Origin: Polyporus tsugae
Taxonomy: Eukaryota > Basidiomycota > Agaricomycetes > Polyporales > Polyporaceae
NCBI GenBank assembly: GCA_024305745.1
Contig: JAHRBS010000004.1
Location: forward strand, 4,464,001-4,528,000
Length of the DNA stretch: 64,000 bases
Direction: 5' to 3'
The notes beneath the pieces are model-generated. The model ran no database searches. It was given only the letters and a program-made list of their open reading frames with translations, and was not told the DNA's origin. This document shows, in pieces, positions 20,798-32,065 of this stretch; the first letter of the stretch is position 1; each line of letters opens with the position of its first letter. The translations under genes and the position numbers were made by a program.

Positions 20798-23023
20798 ATG
20801 GCCACGGCAACGAACAAAGTCCTCCGAGTCGCCTTGCGCGGCGACAGTCTTCTCACACACCCCCGCTTTAACAAGGGCACCGGGTTCACGTCCTCCGAAC
20901 GCAGGGCCTTTGGTCTCGCTGGACGACTTCCTTATCGCATCAACTCCCTCGAGGAGCAATGCCAACGAGCATACGACCAGCTCTGCGTTCGCCAACAGCC
21001 GATCCGCAAGAACACGTTCCTACAAAGTGTGAAGGACCAGAATTGGGTCCTGTACTACGCGCTGCTCAGTAGGCATTTGAAGGAGCTCATCCCGATCATC
21101 TATACGCCGACGCAGGTGAGTCCCCTTGGAGCAATGACCGCATATATGCACTTCTCTGACCATGGTGAACAGGGTGATGCTATAGCGAACTACTCTCATC
21201 TCTTCCGCCGGAGCGAGGGCTTGTATCTCACTTTCGCTGACCAGGACACCATGGAGGAGGACTTCCTCGAACAGACACAGGGTCGCGATATCCAGCTATT
21301 CGTCGTGTCCGACTCTGAAGCAATCCTCGGTATTGGTGACCAGGGTGTTGGCGTACGCACCTCGTAATTTAGGGCTGATGTTCTGCCGCGTACGACCTCA
21401 CGTCGCCTGTACACAGGGTATTGGTATCGCGACTGCGAAGTCGGCCATCTATACGTACGTGATATTGTCTCAATCCAGGACCGCGCTGACATCGTGCCCC
21501 AGTCTCCTGGGAGGCATTGACCCATCCAAGTCAATGAGCGTTGTCCTGGATGTCGGTACGAATAACGAGAGCTTACTCAAGGATGAACTTTACGTCGTGC
21601 GTCATGCCTTCATCTCTATTTTTGTACTCCCAGTCGCCCAGACCTAGATCTAGGGATGGAAAAGCCACCGAATACGCGGCAAAGCATATGACAGATTCGT
21701 CGACAAGTAAGTGAATAGATCCTATGCTTCCAGCCGAGCTAGAGTTTGACCTAAGGGGTCTATGACACAGGTTTGTCCAACTCGTACGGAAATACCACCC
21801 CCACAGCCTATTGCACTTTGAGGATTTCGGCGTGAACAACGCCCAGCGGCTGCTCGACATGTACCGGGACAAGCATGCTGTGTTCAATGACGACGTGTAA
21901 GCCGATGTCCTCCCAGTGCACCACTCGTCTTTCGCTCAATGTGTGTGTATCTCCCCACAGCCAAGGGACTGGCGCAGTGACCCTAGCTGCGCTCATGACC
22001 GCTGTGGGCGTCACGAAGAGCAAGCTCTCCGAGCAGCGCATCCTCGTCTACGGTGCAGGCACCGCCGGTCTTGGAATCACCAAGCAGCTCCGGGACGGCA
22101 TGGGCACCATCGACGCGCTCTCCACCGCGGATGCCAACAAGCGCTTCTACCTCCTCGACCGCTTCGGGCTCATCAAGGAGTCCCTCGGTCCCGACAAGAT
22201 CCGCCCCGACCTGCGCGAGTTCGTGCGCCCGGACGCCGAGTGGGCCGACGTGCCGACGAACGACAAGGGCGAGGTCGAGCTGCTCGACGTCGTGCGGAAG
22301 GTGCGGCCGACGGTGCTCATCGGGTGCTCCACGCACACGGGCGCGTTCACGGAGGAGGTCGTCAGGGAGATGGCGCGCGGCACAGAGCGGCCGATCATTT
22401 TCCCGCTCTCGAACCCGACGCGCCTCGTCGAGGTCACGCCCGAGCAGGCGAACGAGTGGACGAACGGCAAGGCGCTCATGGCGACGGGGAGCCCGTTCCC
22501 GCCTTGCAAGATGCCGAACGGCAAGATGTACGACATTGCGGAGTGCAACAGTACGTACCGCCCCACACTTCTCTATACGATACGTTTCTCCTCTGGCGTA
22601 TCGCGCCCGAGTCCTTGTCTCTTGGGAGACCTCGCTGCGTGGGGGCGGGACAAGGAGATATCGATGCTGACTTTGCTCGTTTCCTCGCCTTATCCAGATG
22701 CACTCATCTACCCTGGGCTCGGCTTCGGCGCGATGATCACGCAGGCTCGCAAGCTGTCGGACACCATGATCATTGCGGGCGCACAGAAGCTCGCCACACT
22801 CTCTCCTGCACTCAAGGACCCCGACAGCGCGCTTCTACCGGACTTCGCGCACGCGCGCGAGGTGAACACGGAGGTGGCCGTGGCCGTTGCGGAGCAAGCC
22901 ATCGTGGAGGGTGAGGCGGGTGTCGACTGGGACAAGGAGGAAGTGAGGGACAGGATCGCAGAACGCCAGTGGATTGCGGAGTATCCGGACTATGTGTTCG
23001 ATCCCAAGGGGGAGCACTATTAG
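20798..23023 (+). CDS. MAE1: Malic enzyme (NAD(P)-dependent, decarboxylating)
   Basis: Eight exons (20,798-21,115; 21,173-21,352; 21,417-21,454; 21,503-21,596; 21,654-21,706; 21,771-21,896; 21,961-22,550; 22,698-23,023) give 574 residues, the usual length. It converts malate to pyruvate and CO2 with reduction of NAD(P). Family marks are LIPIIYTPTQGDA, the VVSDSEAILGIGDQGVGGIG nucleotide/catalytic region, the metal site HFEDFGVNNAQ and FNDDVQGTGAV, the second Rossmann motif VYGAGTAGLGI, and FPLSNPT. The N-terminus has no clear mitochondrial signal, so location is open. Cofactor preference cannot be read safely. All exon phases fit, and no lesion was seen. Supplying pyruvate and reducing power are the usual roles. 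Confidence 0.95.
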
Positions 23024-23324
23024 GGGAGTTGCGGTTGCTCGTGCATTGTGTCTATAGAATTAGACTTGACATGGACAGCGTACGTATAGACTATGTTACA
23101 TATTCAGCTGGCTGGCTGTGAGACTTCTACGCTCTTATCTACATAAACACCGCAGTAATTCCAATGCTATTTAGTACTGCAACGGTGGATCAATGGAAGT
23201 TACATCTTTGTCCTTCGGAGATTGAAATATATATAATATAGACATAAAAGTAATTTATCTCCGCTTCAAAACCACTTCAACAATCTCTGGCTCGCTGGAC
23301 GACTTGTCAGTGCCAACACCCTCC
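23024..23324. other. Intergenic, malic enzyme 3' UTR and uL23m promoter
   Basis: This 301 bp gap is AT-rich around 23,225-23,255 (ATATATATAATATAGACATAA), directly before the ribosomal protein gene. That may be part of its promoter or the malic enzyme polyadenylation region. No gene was seen. Confidence 0.5.
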
Positions 23325-24227
23325 ATGATCCCTACTCTTCGCCGCCTCTATGCAACTATCCCTGACGCAGCGGCTGTTGCGCGGACAGCCTCTACGCCGC
23401 GGGCAGTCCGCATCCGTCGCGCCAAAAAAGGCCTCGATGTGGAACCCCTCCAGTCCGACATGACACCCGAAGGCCTCACCCCCACCGAATTTGCGCGGTA
23501 CCAACGAGCACTGGCCAAGGGCGAGCTCCTCCAGAACGACGGGTCAAATCTCACCGAAGAGGAGTGGCTGGACCGGCTGGACGCTAAGCGGAGCAGGGTG
23601 CGTGGCGTGCGCTCGGCGGTGACGGAGGAGTCGTCGGAGCCCCTCGTCGTAGGCCAGAAGGTCTTCCTGCCGAACATCATCTTCAAGCTCATGCGGAACC
23701 ACACGCCGGCGGGGCAGCCGTACAACCCGTACGAGGCGACGTTCCGCGTGCCGCCGTCGGTGACGAAGACGGACGTGCGCGCGTACCTGCTCGCCGCGTA
23801 CGGCGTGCAGACGACGTACATCCGCACGGACAACTACGTGTCGCCGCTCCGCAAGCTGCGCTTCGGCCGCCCGCTCGAGGGCGTCGCGGACCGCACGTAC
23901 AAGCGCGCCGTCGTCGGCCTCGTCGAGCCGTTCTACTACCCGCTCGCGGAGGAGGACATGAACGCGGAGGAGCGCGCGGAGCGCCGCAGCTTCCTCGAGG
24001 AGAGGCTGCTGGTGGGGAGGCGCGAGCGCGATATGATGGCGTACTTCCTGCGGCAGACTCGCGGCTCGGACGGGAAGGGATGGAAGTGGCGGACAGGGAC
24101 TACGGCTTCGAGAGGGAACATTCTCCGCATTATCGCTGAGCGTCGGGCAGAGAGGGAGCAGGCTGTTGCGGACGTCAAGACTCGTATCCGGGAAGACCGC
24201 GAGAAGGACGCTGCAGAGGCTGCATAG
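23325..24227 (+). CDS. Mitochondrial large-subunit ribosomal protein uL23m
   Basis: One exon of 301 codons. The start is ATG 23,325 (MIPTLRRLYATI), not the upstream TTG. The first 35 or so residues are rich in Arg, Ala and Ser with almost no acid, as in a mitochondrial presequence. The L23 core is GQKVFLPNIIFKLMRNHTPA, YEATFRVPPSVTKTDVRAYL and YGVQTTYIRTDNY. An extended C-terminal helix rich in Arg and Glu follows. It binds 23S-type rRNA near the exit tunnel of the mitoribosome. It is the last gene of the single-copy core before the right repeat arm begins at about 24,420. Confidence 0.9.
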   Translation: MIPTLRRLYATIPDAAAVARTASTPRAVRIRRAKKGLDVEPLQSDMTPEGLTPTEFARYQRALAKGELLQNDGSNLTEEEWLDRLDAKRSRVRGVRSAVTEESSEPLVVGQKVFLPNIIFKLMRNHTPAGQPYNPYEATFRVPPSVTKTDVRAYLLAAYGVQTTYIRTDNYVSPLRKLRFGRPLEGVADRTYKRAVVGLVEPFYYPLAEEDMNAEERAERRSFLEERLLVGRRERDMMAYFLRQTRGSDGKGWKWRTGTTASRGNILRIIAERRAEREQAVADVKTRIREDREKDAAEAA

Positions 24228-24419
24228 ATGCCATCCCTTCTACCCTGTGCGTGCTTACACCTCACTACATCGCATTTACGGCTGACCTTCCTTCCTGACA
24301 GCGTATTGTACTCTGTGTTAATGTTCGTAATGTGTGGTGCTTGGAATTCCTCTCAGTGCTACGCGCAACACCTCATGGCATGTGGGTTTCGCCTTCAGAC
24401 TGTATCCATCCACGATCTG

Positions 24420-24826
24420 CAGGAACAGGCACCATGATGTGCCTAGACCGTACTGAAAGGATGTGGATGAATGCTAAGCTAATGGAAGAGAAGTCGGGGG
24501 CTGAGCTTACGCTGTTAGGTTTGCTGAGGAAGATCTGGGCGACAGCGAGGAACACTCCGTACGCAATGGGCATGATGAAGCATCGTAAAACGTTTAACTG
24601 ATACAGGGAAGAAACCAACTGCTGCAGGGGTTGTTGGCTTGTTTGGACAAGCGAGGATAGAGTGGACGTACCCAAGGATGCTTCGACATTACGACCCAAT
24701 TCTTCCAAAACAACGCGCAGAACTGCCGAAAGAACAGTCCTGCCATTCTTCTGATGCTGACCGTGGAGGACTCGAGCAAGCCTTGAGAGGGGTCAGAGAG
24801 ACGGAGAGGAGTCGGCAGACGTGGTG
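24420..24826 (-). pseudogene. Flipped 5' fragment of the ABC gene (exons 1-2 and leader)
   Basis: This 407 bp piece reads on the minus strand and corresponds to about 44,293-44,690 of the full ABC gene: leader, exon 1 (MAGLFFRQFCALFWKNW), exon 2 (LNVLRCFIMPIAYGVFLAVA) and the next splice acceptor. The rest of this ABC copy follows immediately on the plus strand, so the 5' piece has been inverted in place or brought in separately. GATCTGC occurs at both edges (24,415 and 24,828). The gene is thereby broken. Confidence 0.85.
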
Positions 24827-26800
24827 ATCTGCCTCGCTGACGTCTTCGACGGTTCGCTTGCCCTCGTTTGGGCCGACGGAACGAACGGCACCGGGTCCAA
24901 TCCCTCCGCACGCGACATCATATCCCACATCACGAGTGGGTTCTCCAGCAAGCAGCTGAGTGCAGTTCGGCAACTGGATTCTCCTGAAGACATTCCGTCC
25001 ACATGCCCCCAGAACTTTAACTTGTTCTCGGAATGCTTCGCCGCCATCGCGTTCAACTCATTACCCGGGCCAAATGGGTCACTACCACTGAACTACACGC
25101 TCAGGGCGGACGGGAGGCTGTTCCATATTGACGTCACGAAGCACACTAGCGACTACGAGAAGAGGATTTTGCCGCTTCAGTGGGCGGTCGATAGCGTACG
25201 TTCTCTTGTCAGTTGTGCTCAGCGTTCTGGCGGCTAAGCTTACGCGCATATAGGCCATCATTGAGCTTCAAACTGGTGCAGCGCCGCAAACGCCGTTGGA
25301 GTGGCCGTTCACTCAGGAGACCAACGACGAACAGTTTACTCAGATCCGGTTGAGTAAGTCTGAATGCTCGGGACTACTTATCATCGTTATTCACCCGTTT
25401 TCAAGGCTATATCCGCGGACTGAGGACGCTGCTGGTTCTTGCACTGTGAGTACGAGGTGATACCAGCGCATATATCTAACTACTTACCGGCTCTTAGGTT
25501 CATATGTTATGTCGGTATATCGTACCAGCTGTCAGGTTCATTTGGAGGAGAACGTGCGAACCTCTTGACAGCACATCTCATCTCAAAGTTATGGGTCTCC
25601 TCGATTCAGCTCGTATCATGTATGCCGTTCATTTTCATTCCTCATCACCTTTCAACGTATTTATCAGGACATGAAGCTCCTGGCATCTCAGTGTTTCACT
25701 GGCGTATCTCCTGGCATGGATCATCGTCTCTATCATATGGCATTTCCGCATCTTTACCGCAACAAATGTCGGACTCGTCATTGTCGTCCACCTCCTGCTC
25801 GGCTTCACCCTCACCAGCTGGTCGTTCTTCGTTGCCACACCATTCGGCAAGAGTCGTCAACTTGCCGCTGTCGCCTCGACATTCCTCGCCATCGTCTTCG
25901 CGATCATGGCGTTCGTCTTAAGCCGTGCGAGCACGGGCGCTGCATTCATCTTCACGATCATCTTTCCGCCGGGGATCTACATCTTCGCCATTCGCACGAT
26001 ATGCGGCTGGGAGGTGCACCAGATTGCTACGAACGTCCTGCAGCCTGATCCCGACAACTCCCTACAACTTCTTCCTCTCATTATCGCCGCCATCGTAAGG
26101 CACATTTCTCCAGGAGTATGTGCATATTTTAACCCTGTTGCTCAATTATAGATCAATGTTTTCCTCTGGCCATACCTCGCCGTTCTCTGGGAAAGCCGCC
26201 TCTACGATGCTCGCTACCCCTCCACGCGCTCCTGGTGGTCACGCGTCTTCAAGAGAAACCACAACATCCCAGAGGGCGGGGTGTCGCCCATAGGTCCCGA
26301 TACTGCGATCTCGATTCGCAACCTCGGCAAGGACTTCGGGCCGTCGTTCTTCAAGGGCGACAAGGACGTCGTCACGGCCGTGTCCGACCCCAGCCTGGAG
26401 ATACCCAAGTTCAGTATATATGTGCTTCTGGGTTCAAACGGGTGCGTTGGCCACTACCGTCTGCACACGTGTTTCTGATGACGATATGTCTGCTAGCGCG
26501 GGCAAGTCCACGACGATGTCTATCCTCGCGGGTCTCCTGGGCCGCATGCGAGGCACTGTGACGTTTGAGGGTGGAGTTGAACGGCCGCCGCACGGTACCA
26601 TCGGGATCGTCCCGCAGAAGAACGTGCTTTTCCCGGAGCTGATGTGCTACCAGACCTTGAGAGTTTGGAAGGCGGTCAAGCGCTCAGATAGGGCCGAGGA
26701 CGACGATATCGAGCAGTTGCTGAGGGATTGCGACTTGGGGGCCAAGAAGATCTACTATAATGCGAGCGCATTGAGTGGGTGTCAGAAGCGGAAGCTGCAG
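24827..26800 (+). pseudogene. ABCA-type ABC transporter fragment, right-arm truncated copy
   Basis: The plus strand from DVFDGSLALVWADG to SALSGCQKRKLQ matches exons 3-9 of the full gene. It is truncated at exactly the same base as the left copy, and then enters the linker block. Added damage: the first exons lie in opposite orientation just upstream, a 5 bp gain (CATCTCATCTCAAAG against CACCTCAAAG, about 25,575) shifts the frame in exon 6, and the signature reads SGCQ instead of SGGQ. It is a clear pseudogene. It is the junction copy between core and right arm. Confidence 0.87.
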
Positions 26801-27934
26801 TTACAGTGAGTACCTTACGTTATATTTCTCGTCCGAAGGCTCCTGCTTCACGTTTGAACGGACGCGGCGGGTTCCCATGCGACGGCCCCTCCATCATTCT
26901 GGGCAGGTTTTTTTTTGCGCGTGCGAGCTGAGCAGCTCGTGCGATTGGTATCTGCGTCGCGGGGCGCTCGGCCGATTTTTGTGTTGCATGCTTCAGGTGT
27001 CCGGCAGTAGAAGGAAGGTAGTGGGCTGTTGTTTCCTCACGCTTTTGCCGTGAAAGGACCGGCCGTTCCCTCGCTACCGCCTTACGCATTTGGTTGGGGC
27101 CTTGAGCTCCGGCCATGGCGAGTGTCTCTTCTGATGCTCTATCGACGAAGTTTGCACTGACATTCTCCCGGTCTCGATTTTAGGTCGTTTCTATCAGTTT
27201 CGCACTTGAAGCTCGCTCGAATTGTCGAGCGGCGGGGCGGGCACGATCGACTTATCCGCGGTGCGGGATGCCCGGCAGCAAGAAGAGTTGGTGCGCGCCG
27301 TCGTCGAAGACGCTCCAGCCGCTGGATGCCATCTGGGTGCGGTCTCGTACCGCCGGCCAAAATTCATGCACATCGCATCGGTGAGTAGCTTTTTGGCCAT
27401 CGGTTGAACGTGTTTCGGACAGCTCGAAGTGGTTTCGAGTCGAAACACCATCTCGCGTGTGGGGCCGTCTTAGAGCCGGCAAGTCGAATGAGCCCGTTTT
27501 TGACCGCTCTGGGCAAGTGCGGCCAGCAGAGTGTCGAGTTCTGTATTTTAGCGTGCTGCAGACTCGACAGCGATTGACTGGCGGGCGCCGGCGCGACGGA
27601 CTCGGACGACATTTGATTTGGGCAGTCAAGTTGCGAGCGACGATTTCGAACGTACATACTTGCGCTAATTGCATGTGTTCTTCCCGACGCAGATCGCCCG
27701 GAAGCGAAATGAACAGTATCTTTGGGTGTATGGCCTGCGGATCCTGTACATGTTCTGTTTTGTAGTGCACGCTGCATCCTGTTGGGACGAACGAAATATA
27801 TTTGTTGTGACTATTTACACGCCTGCCTCCCGAGTGCCCTTTCAAACCCGTCTCGCCAACTGCCCTCGAAATGCAGCCAAGTGATTCAAACACGAATGTA
27901 GCCAGCTGACGTGAAAAGAACACAGCTGGATGAT
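26801..27934. repeat. Linker block, right copy (inverted relative to 827-1,936)
   Basis: This is the same 1.1 kb block as at 827-1,936, in reverse orientation, between the truncated ABC gene and the 3' end of the C2H2 gene. The plus strand has an acceptor at about 27,182 (GATTTTAG) and an exon-like frame LSAVRDARQQEELVRAVVED ending at FMHIAS before GTGAGTAG (about 27,380). The frame is open in both copies over this stretch, but no flanking exons could be joined. No gene is called. Confidence 0.65.
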
Positions 27935-29811
27935 TCAAGCAAAAGCACAACCAGGGTCCGTGTTTGTTTCTCTGGCTGAAGTCCGTCGCGTGCACGGCCC
28001 TGGGACAAACACCGCGTCAGCATGAAACACGGTGCATGGCCACGCTCGTGAGAAAGCGGTGGTTGGATGCGCGTGCATCACCATCTGCGCACGGCTCCCC
28101 GGTCGCGGCGAGGCTAGGGATTCCTGCACAGAAAACCTATTCAGAACGTGGTGAAGTCATGACAGCGAAGACGCGGCTCACCTGAGTTAGCAGCTCAGCT
28201 ACAAGCATCGCCGTCAGCTCCACAGTCGTTGCGCGCTTCGCGTTCAGCTCACCGGGATTCAGCATCGGCGTCCCGTCCTCCGACACGAACTCCTCCACAG
28301 ATTTACCTCGTTCCACCGAGTCTTCGCCGTCAGGCTCTCCTACAGCGTCGAGGTCGGGGTCGATCTGAGCAGTGGGCACGACGGAAGGTCCAGCATCTGG
28401 TGGGTGTTCGACCCGGATGGCCTGTGACGATGCTTCCGAAGGAGACAGTGGCGAAAGGTCGGAAGGCGTCGAGGCCTTGCCGGTGCTCGCACTGGCAGCC
28501 CGCGCCTCCGCTTCACGCGCCTCCTGCTCCTTCTGGAACGCAAGCACCGCGTGCAGAGCCATCAGCGTCGACGCATCTGGGCCTTCGTCCGCACCTCCCT
28601 CCGCCTGCGTACTCTGTGAGGGGTCTGCCGTCGAAGCGTCGTCCCCGCGGCCTGCCGATGGTGATGCTGAGGCAGATCGCTCCTTGGGCGTGTCGGCGCT
28701 GGTATTCCGGAGCGAAGACTCGGGAGGACCGATGCCGTTCGAGTGGCCGTTCGACTGCGCAAGGAGCTCGGGATTGATCTGCGGCATGTGCGGGGGCATC
28801 CCTGGATGGCGGTAGTAAGGCGAGGGATAGTACGACGCAGGGATGTACATCCCCGGTGGAGGCAGCGGTTGGCCATCTGGACCAGGCCATGGCGGGGGCA
28901 CAGCGGTTGGCTGCCAGCTTCCGCGCGTGGCTGATGTCGGTAGACCCATAGGCGGGGGCGGATAGTGGGGGTCCATCATTAACCCGGGCGGTGGCGGGCG
29001 AGGAGGGTAGCCAGCATAGTAGCCATCTTGCATGGTGTGTGGCCGGTAGTAGCTTGAAGCTCGACCGGAAGACGCTCTGGCGCTGCTTGACTGGCCTGCG
29101 GATGGTGAGCCCTTGGCGCTGCCTTCGCCTTGGCTGCGTGCGGGTGATTCGGCGGGACTGGGGGACCTCAAACCTGAAGACGCACCCTCGCCGGATTGCT
29201 TGTCGTTCTCGTGTTCTATAGGCTCGATGACGACGCCGTTATGCCGAGACTTCTGATGCCGGCGCAATGCATCTGTCTACCGTGCGATGAGGATATGAGG
29301 GGGAAACAGGAAGCCACTCAGGACTCCATTTGCGCGAGAGAGCAACAAACAGAAACAGAAACGCACTCGAGTGAAAGTAGCATCGCATTGTGGACATTGG
29401 CTGGGCGTCCACGGACCGAGTTCAGTACGTGCGCATGGGGACGAGCGGCGGAAAGGAAACGTACAAGCCCGGTATGGAATGCGTCTTGGTCGTCCTCTGA
29501 TGTCTCTTGAGGTCTGCCTCCCGCGCGAACACCTTTTTGCAGCCATCCATCTTGCACGGCCATGAGCCGGTGTCGGGCTTCTTCTTCACATTGTTCGCAG
29601 CGGCGGTGGCTGACTTCTTTGTCGACTCTTTCTTCTCCTCGGGCTGCGAAGAGCACGGTCGACAAGTGAGCACGAGCACGGGATGGAGACGTGAGCGGGT
29701 GTGGCAGCCACACCGATTCGAAGCAGAAGCCGTTGTGGCATGGCTGTGGCTGACGCATATACAGCCTGATCGCACGCTGCTCACCGTTTGCTTTCCCTGG
29801 GATCTGACCAT
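27935..29811 (-). CDS. C2H2 zinc-finger transcription factor, right-arm copy with long tail
   Basis: This is a minus-strand paralogue of 12,529-14,232 with the same five-exon plan: MVRSQGKQT start, basic stretch, two C2H2 fingers (CKMDGCKKVFAREADLKRHQ and CPQCDATFTRTDALRRHQ), Pro/Tyr-rich middle and acidic C-terminal part. Fingers and splice sites are intact. The last exon starts ESLASPRPGSRAQ and stays open to 27,935, adding about 60 residues of Arg/Ala/Thr-rich sequence not found in the core-side copy. The tail looks like read-through into foreign 3' sequence rather than a domain. It is divergent from F-box gene F3 over 210 bp. The regulator role is inferred from the fingers only. Confidence 0.82.
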
Positions 29812-30021
29812 TGCGAATGATTATCCAACGCGTATGATTATTCTGGGGGTCAAGGGGGGGCGAGAGGGCCGTGGAGAGGGGAGAGCGGGCGGTGGCTGGG
29901 CGGTGGCTGGCGGTGGCTGACGAGCTGGCGGAGTTGAGCCAAGCCGATGGGCGCCTTCGGACATCCTCCGACGTCTGTGACTTCTCGCCGTCACGGCCTC
30001 ATCTCATCCCATCCCCGACTC
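29812..30021. promoter_or_regulatory. Divergent promoter C2H2 / F3 with GGCGGTGGCTG repeats
   Basis: This 210 bp divergent promoter is the counterpart of 12,278-12,528. The tandem GGCGGTGGCTG motif is at about 29,880-29,935. A G-run (AAGGGGGGGCG) precedes it. No other recognised site. Confidence 0.45.
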
Positions 30022-31714
30022 ATGGACCCAATGGAACCGAATCAAGACCATCATAGGCAACCCCGCCTCAACTTTGACGTCCTCCATCTGGTCTGTAATT
30101 GCCTCACCGATGTCTCCGATGCCCTCTCCTTTGCGCTCACCTGCTCTACCTTGAGGAAAGGCGCATTGCAGCAACGTCTCAGGATGTCGCCTGTCGTTCT
30201 CTCGGACTCCGAGTCGGTCGACAGGTTTCACAGATTTATCTTTAAGGACGCCGTCGCACGTGCACCTTATATATATGGGCTTAAACTTCTTTCCTCCGAG
30301 AACGATTCTCACTTGGAAGTCATCGTGCACGGCCGCCTCGTAGCCCTTTTCGAGGCAGCAATACACCTCGAGTATCTCTCCATTACGGCCACTATGGATG
30401 ACCCCATACTTGCTGCTGCGGCGAAGGTGACCACTCTGCGGAAACTGATTGTACCCGCCTTTAATCCGGAGGCCTTGCACAAACTTCTAACCACCTTGCG
30501 GTCGCCCCTTCGATACCTCCACGTCTCGGGTTCAAGTTGCGAGCTTGTCGGTATCTCCGCGACCTTCTTACACTACCACCTCGCCCATTTCGCCCCGACC
30601 CTCGAGACCCTTGAATTGGAGGACTTCCCCCTCGACATCTCTCCCTCTTTCGTGACGACGTCATTCACCGCGATGCGTTCGTTCAAGACGGAACTCATTT
30701 GTGACTTCGACCAGCTGGACTTCCTTCTACTGCTATTCCCAAACCTAGATAACACCCTCGCTCTAGAGTACTTGGATACACGTATCCCGGAGAACGATTA
30801 TCCAGCACTGCGAGAACGGAGCAAGGAGGCGCAGATGACATGGTCCTGGTCGGGGCTTGACCGCGTCGTTTGCGAGGCTACAGCAGCCTTCCTGATGTCT
30901 CTCCAGTGCCCCATCCGTCACATGGACATCGCGCACGGGGTGCGGTCTGAAAAGCAGCGTTTGGTAGACGCCCTTCGTCGCAACTGCCCTCGACAGTTAT
31001 CTTTCCATCTAGTGCTCCATGACGGCTTGCGCATCTTAGACGGGCTCTTCCCGTCCGAGGCAGCAGACAGACTCTAGCACCTCGTCATGTTCCTTGACCT
31101 CGCAATCCACCGCCAACATACGGCCGCCCGTTTCAAAAATATCTCTTGGGATCGGGTCATAGTGCGTAAATGAGTACCACTTCATACCAGATTCAGAGCT
31201 CAACCAACATCGCCCACCATTTCAGGACAGACTGGTCGACTCGATGAAGCATCTCCGCCTCACGCACCTCCGCATCATCTTCTACTACAGCGTCTACCAG
31301 GCCGTGTCGCGGCGGACCCAGCCAAATGGCGTTTTTTTCGACGAAGACTTCGTGCACACCGCGCGCGAGGCGGACCTCCACCCCGCCGCGACTCGGCTCT
31401 TCAACGCGATGCCGACCCTCCGCTACGTCTTTCTCACTACGTGCGGCCGCACGTACCTCCCGGCCGGCCATTCCTGGCAGGCCCACAACAAATGGTCCTC
31501 GTCGAAGGCGTGGCAGGTCGACACCTCGGATGGCAGTGGGGATCTCCATCCGTCGGCCGGGACACGGGGTCACTCGCGCATGGAGATCGGCGGCGACGCG
31601 GCGGAGATGGTGATGGAACGAGAGAAGTTGCGGCTGTTGCCCGCGGAGGAGGTGCGCGGTTCTTGTTTCGTGCAAGCTATCGAGGCTCACACCGCCCAGG
31701 AAAAGGTGCGGTGA
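30022..31714 (+). pseudogene. F-box gene F3, broken by a nonsense codon
   Basis: This is the right-arm counterpart of F2. It starts MDPMEPNQDHHRQPRLNFDVL at 30,022 and follows the three-exon F-box plan to EKVR and a stop at 31,714. At 31,075-31,077 the frame reads AGA CTC TAG CAC (ADRL, stop) where F2 has CTCGCAC (ADRLSHLV). A second change near 31,160 turns the ATG before the exon 1 donor into ATA. Exon 2 (DRLVDSMKHLRLTHLRI) is otherwise well kept. A truncated product of about 350 residues is possible. The lesion differs from that of F2, so the two copies were lost independently. Confidence 0.83.
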
Positions 31715-32065
31715 TGTCGTGATCCCATGTAGGAGTAGTAGTAGTCCCGTTGTGGACGGTCTCTGAAGCCGACACATGTGAGGTTGGAACGATGAGAACG
31801 TCCGAGTTCAATCACAACGAGCGGGAGAGGTCGTGGCATGGCTGTAGCTGAAGCATAATTATACACTGGCAGTTTGAAGTTCGTTTTCCTGAGATCTGGC
31901 AATAGAGAACGGGAGCTTGAAGCTTGAAGCTGGAGCTATGGTGGTTGACTAAGCTGATAGGCGCTTTGCCAGGACCCGACCCCTAGTATCAGTATCGAAC
32001 TGCTGCATCGATATCTCTGCGTTGTCCTCCACCCTTTCCAAGTCTCGACCAACATACCTCGGCCA
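31715..32065. other. Intergenic between F3 and F4
   Basis: This 351 bp contains the F3 3' end and the F4 promoter. Parts match 10,388-10,594 of the left arm (inverted). TAGTAGTAGTCC and AGCTTGAAGCTTGAAGCT short repeats are visible. No gene was seen. Confidence 0.45.

Noticed and set aside
23304..23324. Extended uL23m start at 23,304
   Set aside because: The codon there is TTG; the first ATG in frame is 23,325 and is followed by a good mitochondrial-type presequence.
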